From Hypsibius dujardini (lineage: Eukaryota > Tardigrada > Eutardigrada > Parachela > Hypsibiidae), in NCBI GenBank assembly GCA_001579985.1, contig LRSR01009632.1, positions 1 through 21,997 on the forward strand: a DNA stretch of 21,997 nucleotides. The letters are read 5' to 3'. The notes under the pieces were generated by a model. It was given only the letters and a program-made list of their open reading frames with translations. It ran no database searches and was not told where the DNA came from. The first letter of the stretch is position 1, and each line of letters opens with the position of its first letter. The position numbers were made by a program, and so were the translations under genes. Shown here piece by piece: positions 19,201 through 21,997 of the stretch.

Positions 19201-21971
19201 AACGTGCAAAAGGTTCACTTTTGTATTGTGGTGATCGTGTCAATGCTTTCGAAGCTCCCGATGTCGCAACTCTTTGAGCCATTAGTACGAAGCCTGAGAT
19301 CCGAGTAAAACAAAATTTATTCCTGGCTTGTCCAAAATATTTGTTCCTTTGTAATTAAAAACATACCTCTACTTGTGCCAGTAGTGACGTCCACACTGGG
19401 AACACCGAGCATCGCCATGTCCGAGGTAGCCTGGACGTGCTGCCACGCCATGACTGCTTCACCAGAGTCGGTGACATCTTCAAAATTACATCGCCCACGT
19501 TCGAAGTCACAGAAACTATCTGAAATGTTTTAAGACAATCAGGCAATTCTCTGTAGGCAAACGTGACAGGGCAGATGGCGTACCGTTGGCATGGCAGAGC
19601 CCGTAATCCGCCGAGATGTCATCCAGCTAGTGCAAATGAGTCGTTAATGTGACCTTCTTAACCGTTATTTTATTTACGTATTTTATTTTCGTTTCAGTAT
19701 CAATAAGTATTTTGTTTGATAAACGGATACTTACAGCAATATCACCGGGTCCTTTCCCTCCGACCACTTCAAAAATCACGTGATTCTGCGGCCCGTCAAG
19801 GAAGACATCGGCTTGACCGAGCTGCCAGACCTTGCCTTCATCCGCTGAAAAACGGCTCCATATGAGGTGTTCGGCCTGCCATCCATCGCTCTATATTTAA
19901 TTTAAAACGATAATTAAGATCCTTGAGTTTTTTTTTACTAAAATCCAGTTGCGGATTTTATTTATGAAGTATTATAAGTTTATTAACAATTGGTTAGGTT
20001 TATTATAAAATGACAGCAAAACGAAATTCTAAAAATGATTAATATTGTTGTTACATACATTGTTATATTAATACAAAAGTTATAAATAAAGACTAACAAC
20101 TGCAATTTTTTATTAATAACACAATAGTAGCTTTAATTTAATCTTATCACTGCGAACGAACGAGAAAAAATCGTGTGAATCTTTTGCGCTTACGTTTCCG
20201 AGGAGTCGAATGACTTTCAAATAACCAATATCCGGTCCAAAAATATGATACCAAAACGTCAGACAACGAGGTTGCGTGTCAAAACTGACGAGGGGACTTT
20301 TAAAGCGGGCCGTTTTGTTGAAGTGGTTAGTTCCATTGGGGGTGAGGCTGAGAAGATATCTACCGATCTTGTCGGCTTGGTCAACTTGACCAATTGTGTG
20401 ATCGTAATACGGGCCACCAATCATCATAGACATTACGCCACCCTGTTCAGATGACCACAGGTAACTCGGGCCTTGCTCGAGGGTCCATCCACACAAGTTG
20501 CCTTGCTCGAAGTCACAGAATAACATTGCTACAAGGAAGATGGAATATTATGCCAACCGTGCTTAGCGTTTCATCCCATGTACGCAATTGCGACAGAAGT
20601 GTATTCCCAATCGACTGAATGGATAAGCGAGAGAGATGCGCTTTTTGGACAGTGTCGTGAAATATAACAGACTAGATCTCCGTCATGATTATATACTAGG
20701 CATGATTCTAAATCGTTTACAAACAACAGATTTGAAAACGAGAGCATCAACGAACTATCAAGATAAGACTTCTCAAGAAATTCGGAACATTCAGGCACAG
20801 ACACAGACACAGACACAGACACAGACACAGACACAGACACAGACACAGACAAAGACACAGACACAGACTTAAACACAGACACGAATATGGACATGGACAC
20901 AGGGACAGACATATATACAGCTACGGACACAGATTCCCTTGCTCCAGCAACGTGCGTATGAATAATTGCATGCAATTGTGATCTTAAAGAACATTTCCAG
21001 AAACTTTATCTTCCTTGTAAAAAAATTGCTTACGTGCTGGAGGTACGGTCATATTCGCATTTGCACTAGTGGGTGCCGCAGTGGGTGGCGGTCGATAAAC
21101 AGCTTGACTTGGAGAAGCTAGAAGTGTCACAGAAAAGCAGATTTTGGTGAAGAGCTTCGACGACTTCATTCAACGGTACGCCATTTTTCTTGCTGGAAAT
21201 TACTTCGGCAGGAAGAGTCCCAGTTGTCGTTAAGAATGTCAATGCCAATTTTCCCTTCAGGCAAGCCGTTGCTAGCACCTTTCCCCTCGATCACAATCTA
21301 TTCCACAAGCAAACACACCCAATTATTGCAGGTTAATTAAACCACACCGTGACAAGATTAATTGCACAACGCTCAGAAAACTTAAGTCAGTAATATAATG
21401 CATTTTGCAAATTATATTTCACACACCTTGTAAAATTATTTTTTATTTTAATTGCAATCTGATAATGATATCAAACATCAAAACAAAAAATTACACATTT
21501 CATAAAGGCACTTGAGTCAGCAATTTTAATTGCAAGCCGCTTGCAAAATAATTTGTAATTCTGTTTAAAATTAAACTTCCTAAACTTTGGAAAGCACTGT
21601 TCCTAGTGCTATCGATAATCTTAATTTTGTTCCCTTTCTGCAAGTTCTAAAATAAAGGGAAGGGTAGAAGAAATTCTGTCTTCCCTTGTCGTTTATGCAA
21701 AATACCTGGTATGCACTGGAACTGGGAATGAAAAAAGAAGCACGAGCCGCATGCCATTGATTGCCTTGATTGCCGGACAACTGCCAAACGGGAGTCTCCT
21801 CCCCAGTCGCGAGAAGCCGTCGCATGACCGTCAGCTGGCCTCGAACGACTCCGTACATATGGTACCAAAACGTGAAGCAGACAAACTGGCTGTCCCCTTT
21901 CTGGGGCGGACTGATTATTCGAGCGGTTTCCGGGTTCTCATACACCGGCAGTTGAAATACTAAATATCCGC
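1205..21971 (-). CDS. Multi-MAM / LDLa type I membrane protein gene (31 exons, 5' partial)
   Basis: Joined from 31 exons listed separately, all with GT donors and AG acceptors on the minus strand. Phases agree at all 30 junctions and the joined frame of about 2336 codons has no internal stop. It encodes twelve MAM domains (the first partial), recognisable by paired N-terminal cysteines in CDFE..CGW-like blocks, the C-x-x-FWYHMYG core and the DDI...C ending. Two LDLa modules lie near the C-terminus, followed by a Ser/Thr/Pro-rich stalk, a transmembrane helix, an Arg-rich stop-transfer segment and a short tail. MAM domains are extracellular adhesion or oligomerisation modules, so the product is inferred to be a large surface or endosomal glycoprotein with its N-terminus outside. 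The layout resembles MAMDC4 and MALRD1, but the number of MAM domains is higher than I expect for MAMDC4 and orthology is not shown. The start codon, signal peptide and promoter lie beyond the right edge. Individual splice sites could be off by a few bases; the overall structure is firm. Confidence 0.93.
1324..1857 (-). CDS. Exon 30: end of MAM l, S/T/P stalk, transmembrane helix, tail
   Basis: Acceptor GATTTCAG, phase 0; donor GTGAGT, phase 0. ALDDITFSQGCK ends the last MAM. About 85 residues very rich in Ser, Thr, Pro and Ala follow, a mucin-like stalk. Then comes one hydrophobic helix (GIVVSVLSALALAGVVLVIV) and the stop-transfer RRRRR, giving a type I topology with a short cytosolic tail (GYKNFGTLDG, an acidic TSETDDTDG). 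YKNF could be a Tyr-based sorting signal, but its last residue fits YxxPhi only loosely. Confidence 0.92.
1858..2444 (-). other. Intron between exons 29 and 30 (587 bases)
   Basis: AT-rich, bounded by GTAAGC and CAG on the minus strand, phase 0. It joins SSDI to ALDDI within the last MAM motif. No repeat or hidden exon is seen. Confidence 0.8.
2445..2809 (-). CDS. Exon 29: MAM l, centre
   Basis: Phase 1 to phase 0; donor GTAAGC. It encodes HSGPLRDHTTGLKNGGYAYL, CRIRFYYHMYG, NLADTWHRESLPL and FVGSVGGKSSDI. FYYHMYG replaces FWYHMYG. Confidence 0.92.
2863..2919. repeat. (AGAC)n microsatellite in intron 28/29
   Basis: A run of CAGA/AGAC tetranucleotides with AAAC interruptions fills much of a 132-base intron (2810-2941). 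On the sense strand it is GUCU/GUUU-rich. Confidence 0.9.
2942..3441 (-). CDS. Exon 28: end of MAM k, LDLa, start of MAM l
   Basis: Phase 2 to phase 1; acceptor TTTTCACAG, donor GTGAGT. It encodes YHIGWSVPGNTDPGALYV, FRIVFRARKGVWNDGYIAI and the closing MHDC of MAM k. A complete LDLa follows with all six cysteines (TC..MWKC..RACI..LRC..DDC..DDEMGC) and the acidic calcium-binding end. RCDFETDLCHW then opens MAM l. Confidence 0.92.
3442..3983 (-). other. Intron between exons 27 and 28 (542 bases) with an exon-end echo
   Basis: Very AT-rich. At 3728-3759 it holds a degenerate copy of the exon 27 end plus its splice donor (3967-3997): ATCGATAGTGGTACAAGAA against ATCGATTGTGGTACCAAAA on the plus strand. 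Otherwise nothing is seen. Confidence 0.75.
3984..4335 (-). CDS. Exon 27: end of MAM j, degenerate LDLa, start of MAM k
   Basis: Phase 1 to phase 2; acceptor CTTTGCAG. ALDDLRGQTNPC closes MAM j. An LDLa-like module follows (IYCPTGGKYI..VC..VEDC..GADESEC) with the acidic calcium-site region but only four cysteines of its own. Position 3 is Tyr (GKYI where GKCI is usual). MAM k then begins GTCNFQDPTSQCGY and ends at CKLEFW. The donor GTACCA is weak but fits the split Trp codon. Confidence 0.88.
4594..4929 (-). CDS. Exon 26: MAM j, centre
   Basis: Phase 1 at both ends; acceptor GATTTCAG, donor GTATGT. It encodes HYLYIDNDF, CFSFWYHMYIDANSN and LSFRGKVNGQRGKSDI, the standard central MAM strands. 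Confidence 0.9.
4930..5540 (-). other. Intron between exons 25 and 26 (611 bases)
   Basis: AT-rich, phase 1. Short repeated words (TTCATAAACGTG twice, at about 5136 and 5278) are present. No transposon or exon is recognised. Confidence 0.75.
5541..5988 (-). CDS. Exon 25: end of MAM i and start of MAM j
   Basis: Phase 0 to phase 1; acceptor ATTTTGCAG. It encodes CLTFWYQLPAQSNGGTLNV, FAIEAVNDVESQFLLDDV ending in NKACP, then LSCDFEDGMCGW and DFDWIIFQG, DHTTNSARG of MAM j. The donor is GTGACA, not the strongest, but it gives the correct GHYLY continuation in the next exon. Confidence 0.9.
6255..6676 (-). CDS. Exon 24: end of MAM h and start of MAM i
   Basis: Phase 1 to phase 0; donor GTCAGT. 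It encodes GGDKIIRTEFVRKGNQGN, then YLEFEAWPSRS, DIALDDISFRDGSC closing MAM h, then NSCDFEEPNYCGY and a DIDHTFLSHEGHAMF segment of MAM i. Confidence 0.92.
6677..7011 (-). other. Intron between exons 23 and 24 (335 bases)
   Basis: AT-rich, phase 1, GTAAGT to TTGACAG. Nothing further is seen. Confidence 0.75.
7012..7359 (-). CDS. Exon 23: MAM h, N-terminal two thirds
   Basis: Acceptor CTGCCTTTCAG, donor GTAAGT, phase 1 at both ends. It encodes FNCTFSNNFEDDFCVFQ, DHTEQNRDGAYLYF and CLIFWYHMYG. The first block (CTFSNNFEDDFC) departs from the usual CDFE..CGW but keeps both cysteines. Confidence 0.9.
7360..8325 (-). other. Intron between exons 22 and 23 (966 bases)
   Basis: AT-rich, phase 1, GTAGGA to CTTTCAG. 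A short inverted motif CACGTGAC near 7921 and GCATGC near 7907 occur, but no element or gene is recognised. Confidence 0.7.
8326..8391 (-). CDS. Exon 22: Pro/Thr-rich linker before MAM h
   Basis: 66 bases, phase 1 at both ends; acceptor TTTCTGCAG, donor GTAGGA. It encodes VRPPRAAPDYNPSATTTSWP and then PT. It resembles the linkers before MAM b and MAM e. Being symmetric in phase, it could be an optional exon. Confidence 0.82.
8455..8542 (-). CDS. Exon 21: MAM g, C-terminal end
   Basis: 88 bases, phase 0 to phase 1, encoding MVFEAALILKADSYFMAVDD then LIVTGSRCK. It is the end of the second duplicated unit and the counterpart of exon 12. Confidence 0.88.
8613..9100. repeat. Fold-back (inverted-repeat) element, copy 2
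   Basis: About 488 bases whose two halves are imperfect reverse complements. The left arm GCTCG..GTCAGAACCAG..GGCCAGGG..CAAAATGCATTTTTTTAAG pairs with the right arm CTTAAAAAAAAGAAATTTTG..CTCTGGCC..CTGGTTCGGAC..CGAGC. Inner arms also pair, with CCCCCTGAAATTTCAAAACAC against GTGTTTTGAATTCCCAGGGG. There is no ORF, so it is MITE-like. It lies in the intron between exons 20 and 21, and its right end is about 17 bases from the splice donor. Exact ends and target duplication are unclear. Confidence 0.75.
9118..9307 (-). CDS. Exon 20: MAM g, third segment
   Basis: Phase 2 to phase 0; donor GTACGC. It encodes YYIGSRQSVLSGESS, LRSYGFD, ATTYWSLDQ and WLQGQFGRAQNWPEQ. A fold-back repeat ends about 17 bases downstream of its 3' splice junction. 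Confidence 0.9.
9394..9516 (-). CDS. Exon 19: MAM g, second segment
   Basis: Phase 2 at both ends; acceptor TTTTTTCAG. It encodes TAAGSMALASLPEKEGA and ends GRHYMCLSFW with the Trp codon split by the intron. It joins exon 18 across the giant intron, and the matching phase and the paralogous exon 9/10 junction confirm the join. Confidence 0.88.
9769..9796 (+). repeat. Left terminal inverted repeat of mariner
   Basis: 28 bases starting CCCCGTGCGGGGTTC directly after the TA. It differs from the reverse complement of the right end at three positions. Confidence 0.9.
9929..10961 (+). pseudogene. Broken mariner DD37D transposase
   Basis: It starts with MISEEIRNLIVSWLSRGFSV and LQIADLLQ, an N-terminal helix-turn-helix. 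The reading frame then shifts at least twice (about 10030-10170) before VANALQLDESTVRSHL. After that it stays in one frame to the end at 10961 apart from a TAG at 10425-10427. Three catalytic aspartates remain: FLDEC (10371), YQDKAP (10656, where Asn usually follows the Asp) and LNLLDY (10770). The last two are separated by 37 residues, so the signature is DD37D. Such enzymes cut at the inverted repeats and integrate at TA. With two frameshifts and a stop this copy cannot make the enzyme. Confidence 0.9.
11060..11087 (-). repeat. Right terminal inverted repeat of mariner
   Basis: Reverse complement begins CCAGGTGCGGGGTTC directly after the TA. It pairs with 9769-9796. Confidence 0.9.
12870..13046. 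repeat. Short fold-back element, family 2, copy 3
   Basis: The left end, AATCGGTTGGCATCAGTCAAATATGT.., pairs with the right end, whose reverse complement is GATTGGCATTAGCCCAATATTTTT..GGGGGAGCTAC. The same arm motif, GATTG(A/G)C(A/C)TTAGC, occurs in the elements near 15.9 and 16.7 kb. The ends are approximate. Confidence 0.5.
13261..13448 (-). CDS. Exon 18: end of MAM f and start of MAM g
   Basis: Phase 0 to phase 2; acceptor ATCCATAG, donor GTAAGA. DDVSVMPGQC closes MAM f and LDCEFEQDNLCAW opens MAM g, ending PPQDHTTG. It is separated from exon 17 by an intron of only 59 bases and from exon 19 by 3744 bases containing a mariner. Confidence 0.9.
13508..13833 (-). CDS. Exon 17: MAM f, centre
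   Basis: Phase 1 to phase 0; donor GTAAGT. It encodes QYFIAHRFPDATLSRAF, CYQFFYNIVL, EHWHVFNFPIPP and FEAELSVDSGIAI. Counterpart of exon 8, with the same non-standard core in place of FWYHMYG. Confidence 0.9.
13834..14371 (-). other. Intron between exons 16 and 17 (538 bases)
   Basis: AT-rich, phase 1, GTGTGT to CCCAACAG. No recognisable element. The paralogous intron between exons 7 and 8 is 73 bases. Confidence 0.75.
14372..14521 (-). CDS. Exon 16: MAM f, N-terminal part
   Basis: Phase 1 at both ends; acceptor TGTTTGCAG, donor GTGTGT. It encodes NFCDFQNTGTCTF, later SDHLAWYLVV, then SVGTHAG. Counterpart of exon 7. Confidence 0.87.
14619..14661 (-). CDS. Exon 15: MAM e, C-terminal micro-exon
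   Basis: 43 bases, phase 0 to phase 1, encoding IDDISATSGLCHPN. The size and phases are identical to exon 6. It is too short to be detected as an ORF and rests on the paralogue, splice signals and phase. Confidence 0.87.
14662..15402 (-). other. Intron between exons 14 and 15 (741 bases)
   Basis: Phase 0, GTAAGT to CACGTAG. It holds an unusually GC-rich patch at 15229-15277 in which CCCCCCGCC (15237-15245) can pair with GGCGGGGGG (15264-15272). No coding sequence is seen. Confidence 0.7.
15403..15546 (-). CDS. Exon 14: MAM e, middle
   Basis: 144 bases, phase 0 at both ends; donor GTAAGT. It encodes SFEENVLWTRTEPADGRVWQ then IGQVDFTVDYADG and FFEVLTG. Counterpart of exon 5. Confidence 0.87.
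15680..16180. repeat. Fold-back element, family 2, copy 1
   Basis: The central arms AATCGATTGACATTAGCCGA..TTTTCAATGGGCGGAGC and CCGCCCCCTGACATTGAAAA..CTGATGAGAATCGATT are reverse complements. Weaker pairing extends outward (GACTTTGAAATTCTGCCAAAA-type words on both sides). It has no transposase. It lies wholly in the intron between exons 13 and 14 (15547-16269). The outer limits are approximate. Confidence 0.65.
16270..16640 (-). CDS. Exon 13: linker fused to start of MAM e
   Basis: Donor GTAAGC, phase 0. The acceptor ATTGTAG at 16642-16641 is preferred (phase 1). It makes the linker VHPSQADPAFEPAAGN, similar to SPSQAVYRPPP in exon 3. A second in-frame AG, TTTCCCAG upstream at about 16686, has a better pyrimidine stretch and would add about 15 residues. 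After the linker come LFCDFEDFTTCGW, DHTFPPGSQTNGHYM and CFKFWYHVFG. Confidence 0.85.
16641..17756 (-). other. Intron between exons 12 and 13 (1116 bases), junction of the two duplicated units
   Basis: Phase 1. It separates the b-c-d and e-f-g units, so the unit boundary falls in it. It contains the fold-back at 16717-17070; the rest is AT-rich with no other feature seen. Confidence 0.75.
16717..17070. repeat. Fold-back element, family 2, copy 2
   Basis: The left arm AATCGATTGGCCTTAGCA..ATTAGGGGGCGGAGCT pairs with the right arm AGCTCCTCCCCCTGACAT..GCTAGTGCTAAACGATTT. The right flank (to about 17070) shares words with the right flank of the copy at 15680-16180. It sits in the intron between exons 12 and 13, about 80 bases from the exon 13 acceptor. 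Confidence 0.6.
17757..17835 (-). CDS. Exon 12: MAM d, C-terminal end
   Basis: 79 bases, phase 0 to phase 1, encoding MVFEARLDQGHYIAIDDIS and ANGTPCD. It is a textbook MAM ending (FEA...IDDI...C). Counterpart: 8455-8542, beginning MVFEAALILK. Confidence 0.9.
17914..18097 (-). CDS. Exon 11: MAM d, third segment
   Basis: Phase 2 to phase 0. It encodes YFIGAKSGNISDFG, then LRAFGFD and WLLGWFGRTKFWAEQ. Counterpart: 9118-9307, which reads YYIGSRQSVLSG, LRSYGFD and WLQGQFGRAQNWPEQ. Confidence 0.9.
18395..18511 (-). CDS. Exon 10: MAM d, second segment
   Basis: 117 bases, phase 2 at both ends. It encodes GSAMALANKANLVG and ends at CLKFW, with the Trp codon split TG|G by the intron. Counterpart: 9394-9516, which ends CLSFW at the same split codon. 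Confidence 0.88.
18590..18759 (-). CDS. Exon 9: end of MAM c and start of MAM d
   Basis: Phase 0 to phase 2. DDVSLTDGPC closes MAM c and LDCEFDQDSYCLW opens MAM d with no linker between them. The donor is GTAGGA, chosen because it alone gives phase 2 before an in-frame TAG. The next exon then continues as HDHSLAPGSAMALAN, matching HTTGTAAGSMALAS in the other copy. Confidence 0.85.
18828..18964. repeat. (TGTC)n / (TGTT)n microsatellite in intron 8/9
   Basis: About 137 bases of TGTC and TGTT tetramers take up most of a 217-base intron (18760-18976). The sense RNA is ACAG/GACA-rich, the opposite strand sense to the repeats at 2863 and 20796. Confidence 0.92.
18977..19293 (-). CDS. Exon 8: MAM c, centre
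   Basis: Phase 1 to phase 0. It encodes an atypical MAM core, CFQFHYNIEL instead of C-x-x-FWYHM, followed by SRSWHLYNFQIP and FEAQLTIGTGISI. Counterpart: 13508-13833, with CYQFFYNIVL and WHVFNFPIP. The two copies share the unusual core, so it predates their duplication. Confidence 0.9.
19367..19519 (-). CDS. Exon 7: MAM c, N-terminal part
   Basis: Acceptor ACATTTCAG, phase 1; donor GTATGT, phase 1. It encodes SFCDFERGRCNFEDVTDSG and continues to TTGTSRG. Counterpart: 14372-14521. Confidence 0.88.
19584..19626 (-). CDS. Exon 6: MAM b, C-terminal micro-exon
   Basis: A 43-base exon, phase 0 to phase 1, encoding LDDISADYGLCHAN. It carries the closing DDI motif and fourth cysteine of the MAM domain. 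Exon 15 (14619-14661) is also exactly 43 bases and reads IDDISATSGLCHPN, which supports both calls. Confidence 0.88.
19735..19890 (-). CDS. Exon 5: MAM b, middle
   Basis: 156 bases, phase 0 at both ends. It encodes HLIWSRFSADEGKVWQLGQA and a FEVVGGKGPGDIA strand. The counterpart is 15403-15546, which shares the LW/IW..R...DG.VWQ.GQ pattern and the same intron phases. Confidence 0.88.
19891..20193 (-). other. Intron between exons 4 and 5 (303 bases)
   Basis: Very AT-rich, phase 0, GTAAGC to AAATATAG. Nothing else is seen. Confidence 0.75.
20194..20528 (-). CDS. Exon 4: MAM b, N-terminal two thirds
   Basis: Acceptor CCTTGTAG, phase 1; donor GTAAGC, phase 0. It encodes LFCDFEQGNLCGW, a DHTIG segment and CLTFWYHIFG. 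It is the counterpart of the 16270-16640 exon in the duplicated e-f-g unit. Confidence 0.92.
20529..21033 (-). other. Intron between exons 3 and 4 (505 bases)
   Basis: Phase 1, GTAAGC to CTTGTAG. It separates the linker exon from MAM b and contains the hexanucleotide repeat listed separately. Confidence 0.75.
20796..20883. repeat. (ACAGAC)n hexanucleotide microsatellite
   Basis: A nearly perfect run of CACAGA hexamers from 20796 to about 20850, then interrupted, decaying into GGACAC-type variants up to about 20930. The sense RNA is GUCUGU-rich. Confidence 0.92.
21034..21117 (-). CDS. Exon 3: Pro/Thr-rich linker between MAM a and MAM b
   Basis: An 84-base exon with phase 1 at both ends, so it can be skipped or duplicated without shifting the frame. 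It encodes a proline-, threonine- and alanine-rich spacer (SPSQAVYRPPPTAAPTSAN..) likely to be extended and O-glycosylated. The same kind of linker recurs before MAM e (start of the 16270-16640 exon) and before MAM h (8326-8391). Confidence 0.8.
21204..21297 (-). CDS. Exon 2: MAM a, C-terminal end
   Basis: Phase 0 to phase 1. It reads IVIEGKGASNG...KIGIDILNDNWDSSCR, the last strand and fourth cysteine of the MAM fold. It follows ..SSAYQ of the previous exon, as F-x-I-x-FEA does in ordinary MAM domains. Its DILND replaces the usual DDI. Confidence 0.85.
21298..21705 (-). other. Intron between exons 1 and 2 (408 bases)
   Basis: AT-rich, phase 0, GTATTT to GGAATAG. It joins SAYQ to IVIEG inside MAM a. 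No element is recognised. Confidence 0.75.
21706..21971 (-). CDS. Exon 1 of window: MAM a, middle part
   Basis: Acceptor ..TTCTATTTAG before 21971 (phase 1) and donor GTATTT after 21706 (phase 0). It encodes the GGYLVF strand, then CFTFWYHMYG and the Trp-rich segment WQLSGNQGNQWH, typical of the centre of a MAM domain. The N-terminal CDFE..CGW half must lie in an exon beyond the right edge of the window. Confidence 0.9.
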
Positions 21972-21997
21972 CTAAATAGAAAACAGGTTTGAGGTTT

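Noticed and set aside
20571-20975. Minus-strand open frame with Ser-Val repeats
   Set aside because: Translation of the ACAGAC microsatellite, not a protein.

Overview
The window reads as animal nuclear DNA, probably from an invertebrate. One protein is broken into many short exons with GT..AG borders. The introns are AT-rich and carry transposon remains and microsatellites. The protein is made of MAM and LDL-receptor class A (LDLa) modules with one membrane span, a metazoan combination. No bacterial operon, rRNA, tRNA or CRISPR array is visible. The species cannot be named from the sequence.

Nearly the whole window is the 3' part of a single minus-strand gene. I assembled 31 coding exons from 21971 down to 1205. 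At every one of the 30 junctions the reading phase of the donor matches that of the next acceptor. The joined frame gives about 2336 residues with no internal stop. The 5' end (signal peptide, promoter, earlier domains) lies beyond the right edge. In transcript order the product is: partial MAM a; Pro/Thr linker; MAM b, c, d; linker; MAM e, f, g; linker; MAM h, i, j; a degenerate LDLa; MAM k; a complete LDLa; MAM l; a Ser/Thr/Pro-rich stalk; one transmembrane helix; a short cytoplasmic tail. It is a type I cell-surface or endosomal membrane glycoprotein, similar in general design to apical endosomal glycoprotein (MAMDC4) and MALRD1. Orthology is not established.

The most striking feature is internal. 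MAM b-c-d (nine exons, 17757-20528) and MAM e-f-g (nine exons, 8455-16640) are tandem duplicates with the same exon order, the same intron positions and phases, and clearly related sequence. The b-c-d copy is compact (about 2.8 kb). The e-f-g copy is swollen to about 8.2 kb by transposons: a complete but dead DD37D mariner-type element (9769-11087, TA target duplication) and fold-back elements.

Region by region: 1-341 is a fold-back repeat cut by the window edge. 342-1019 is downstream flank with no gene seen. 1038-1225 holds the polyadenylation signal and last coding exon. 1324-8542 covers MAM l back to the end of MAM g. 8613-9100 is a fold-back repeat. 9118-9516 carries MAM g exons. 9517-13260 is a giant intron with the mariner. 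13261-16640 carries MAM g (start), f and e. 16641-17756 is an intron with a fold-back. 17757-20528 is the compact b-c-d copy. 21034-21971 carries the linker and partial MAM a.
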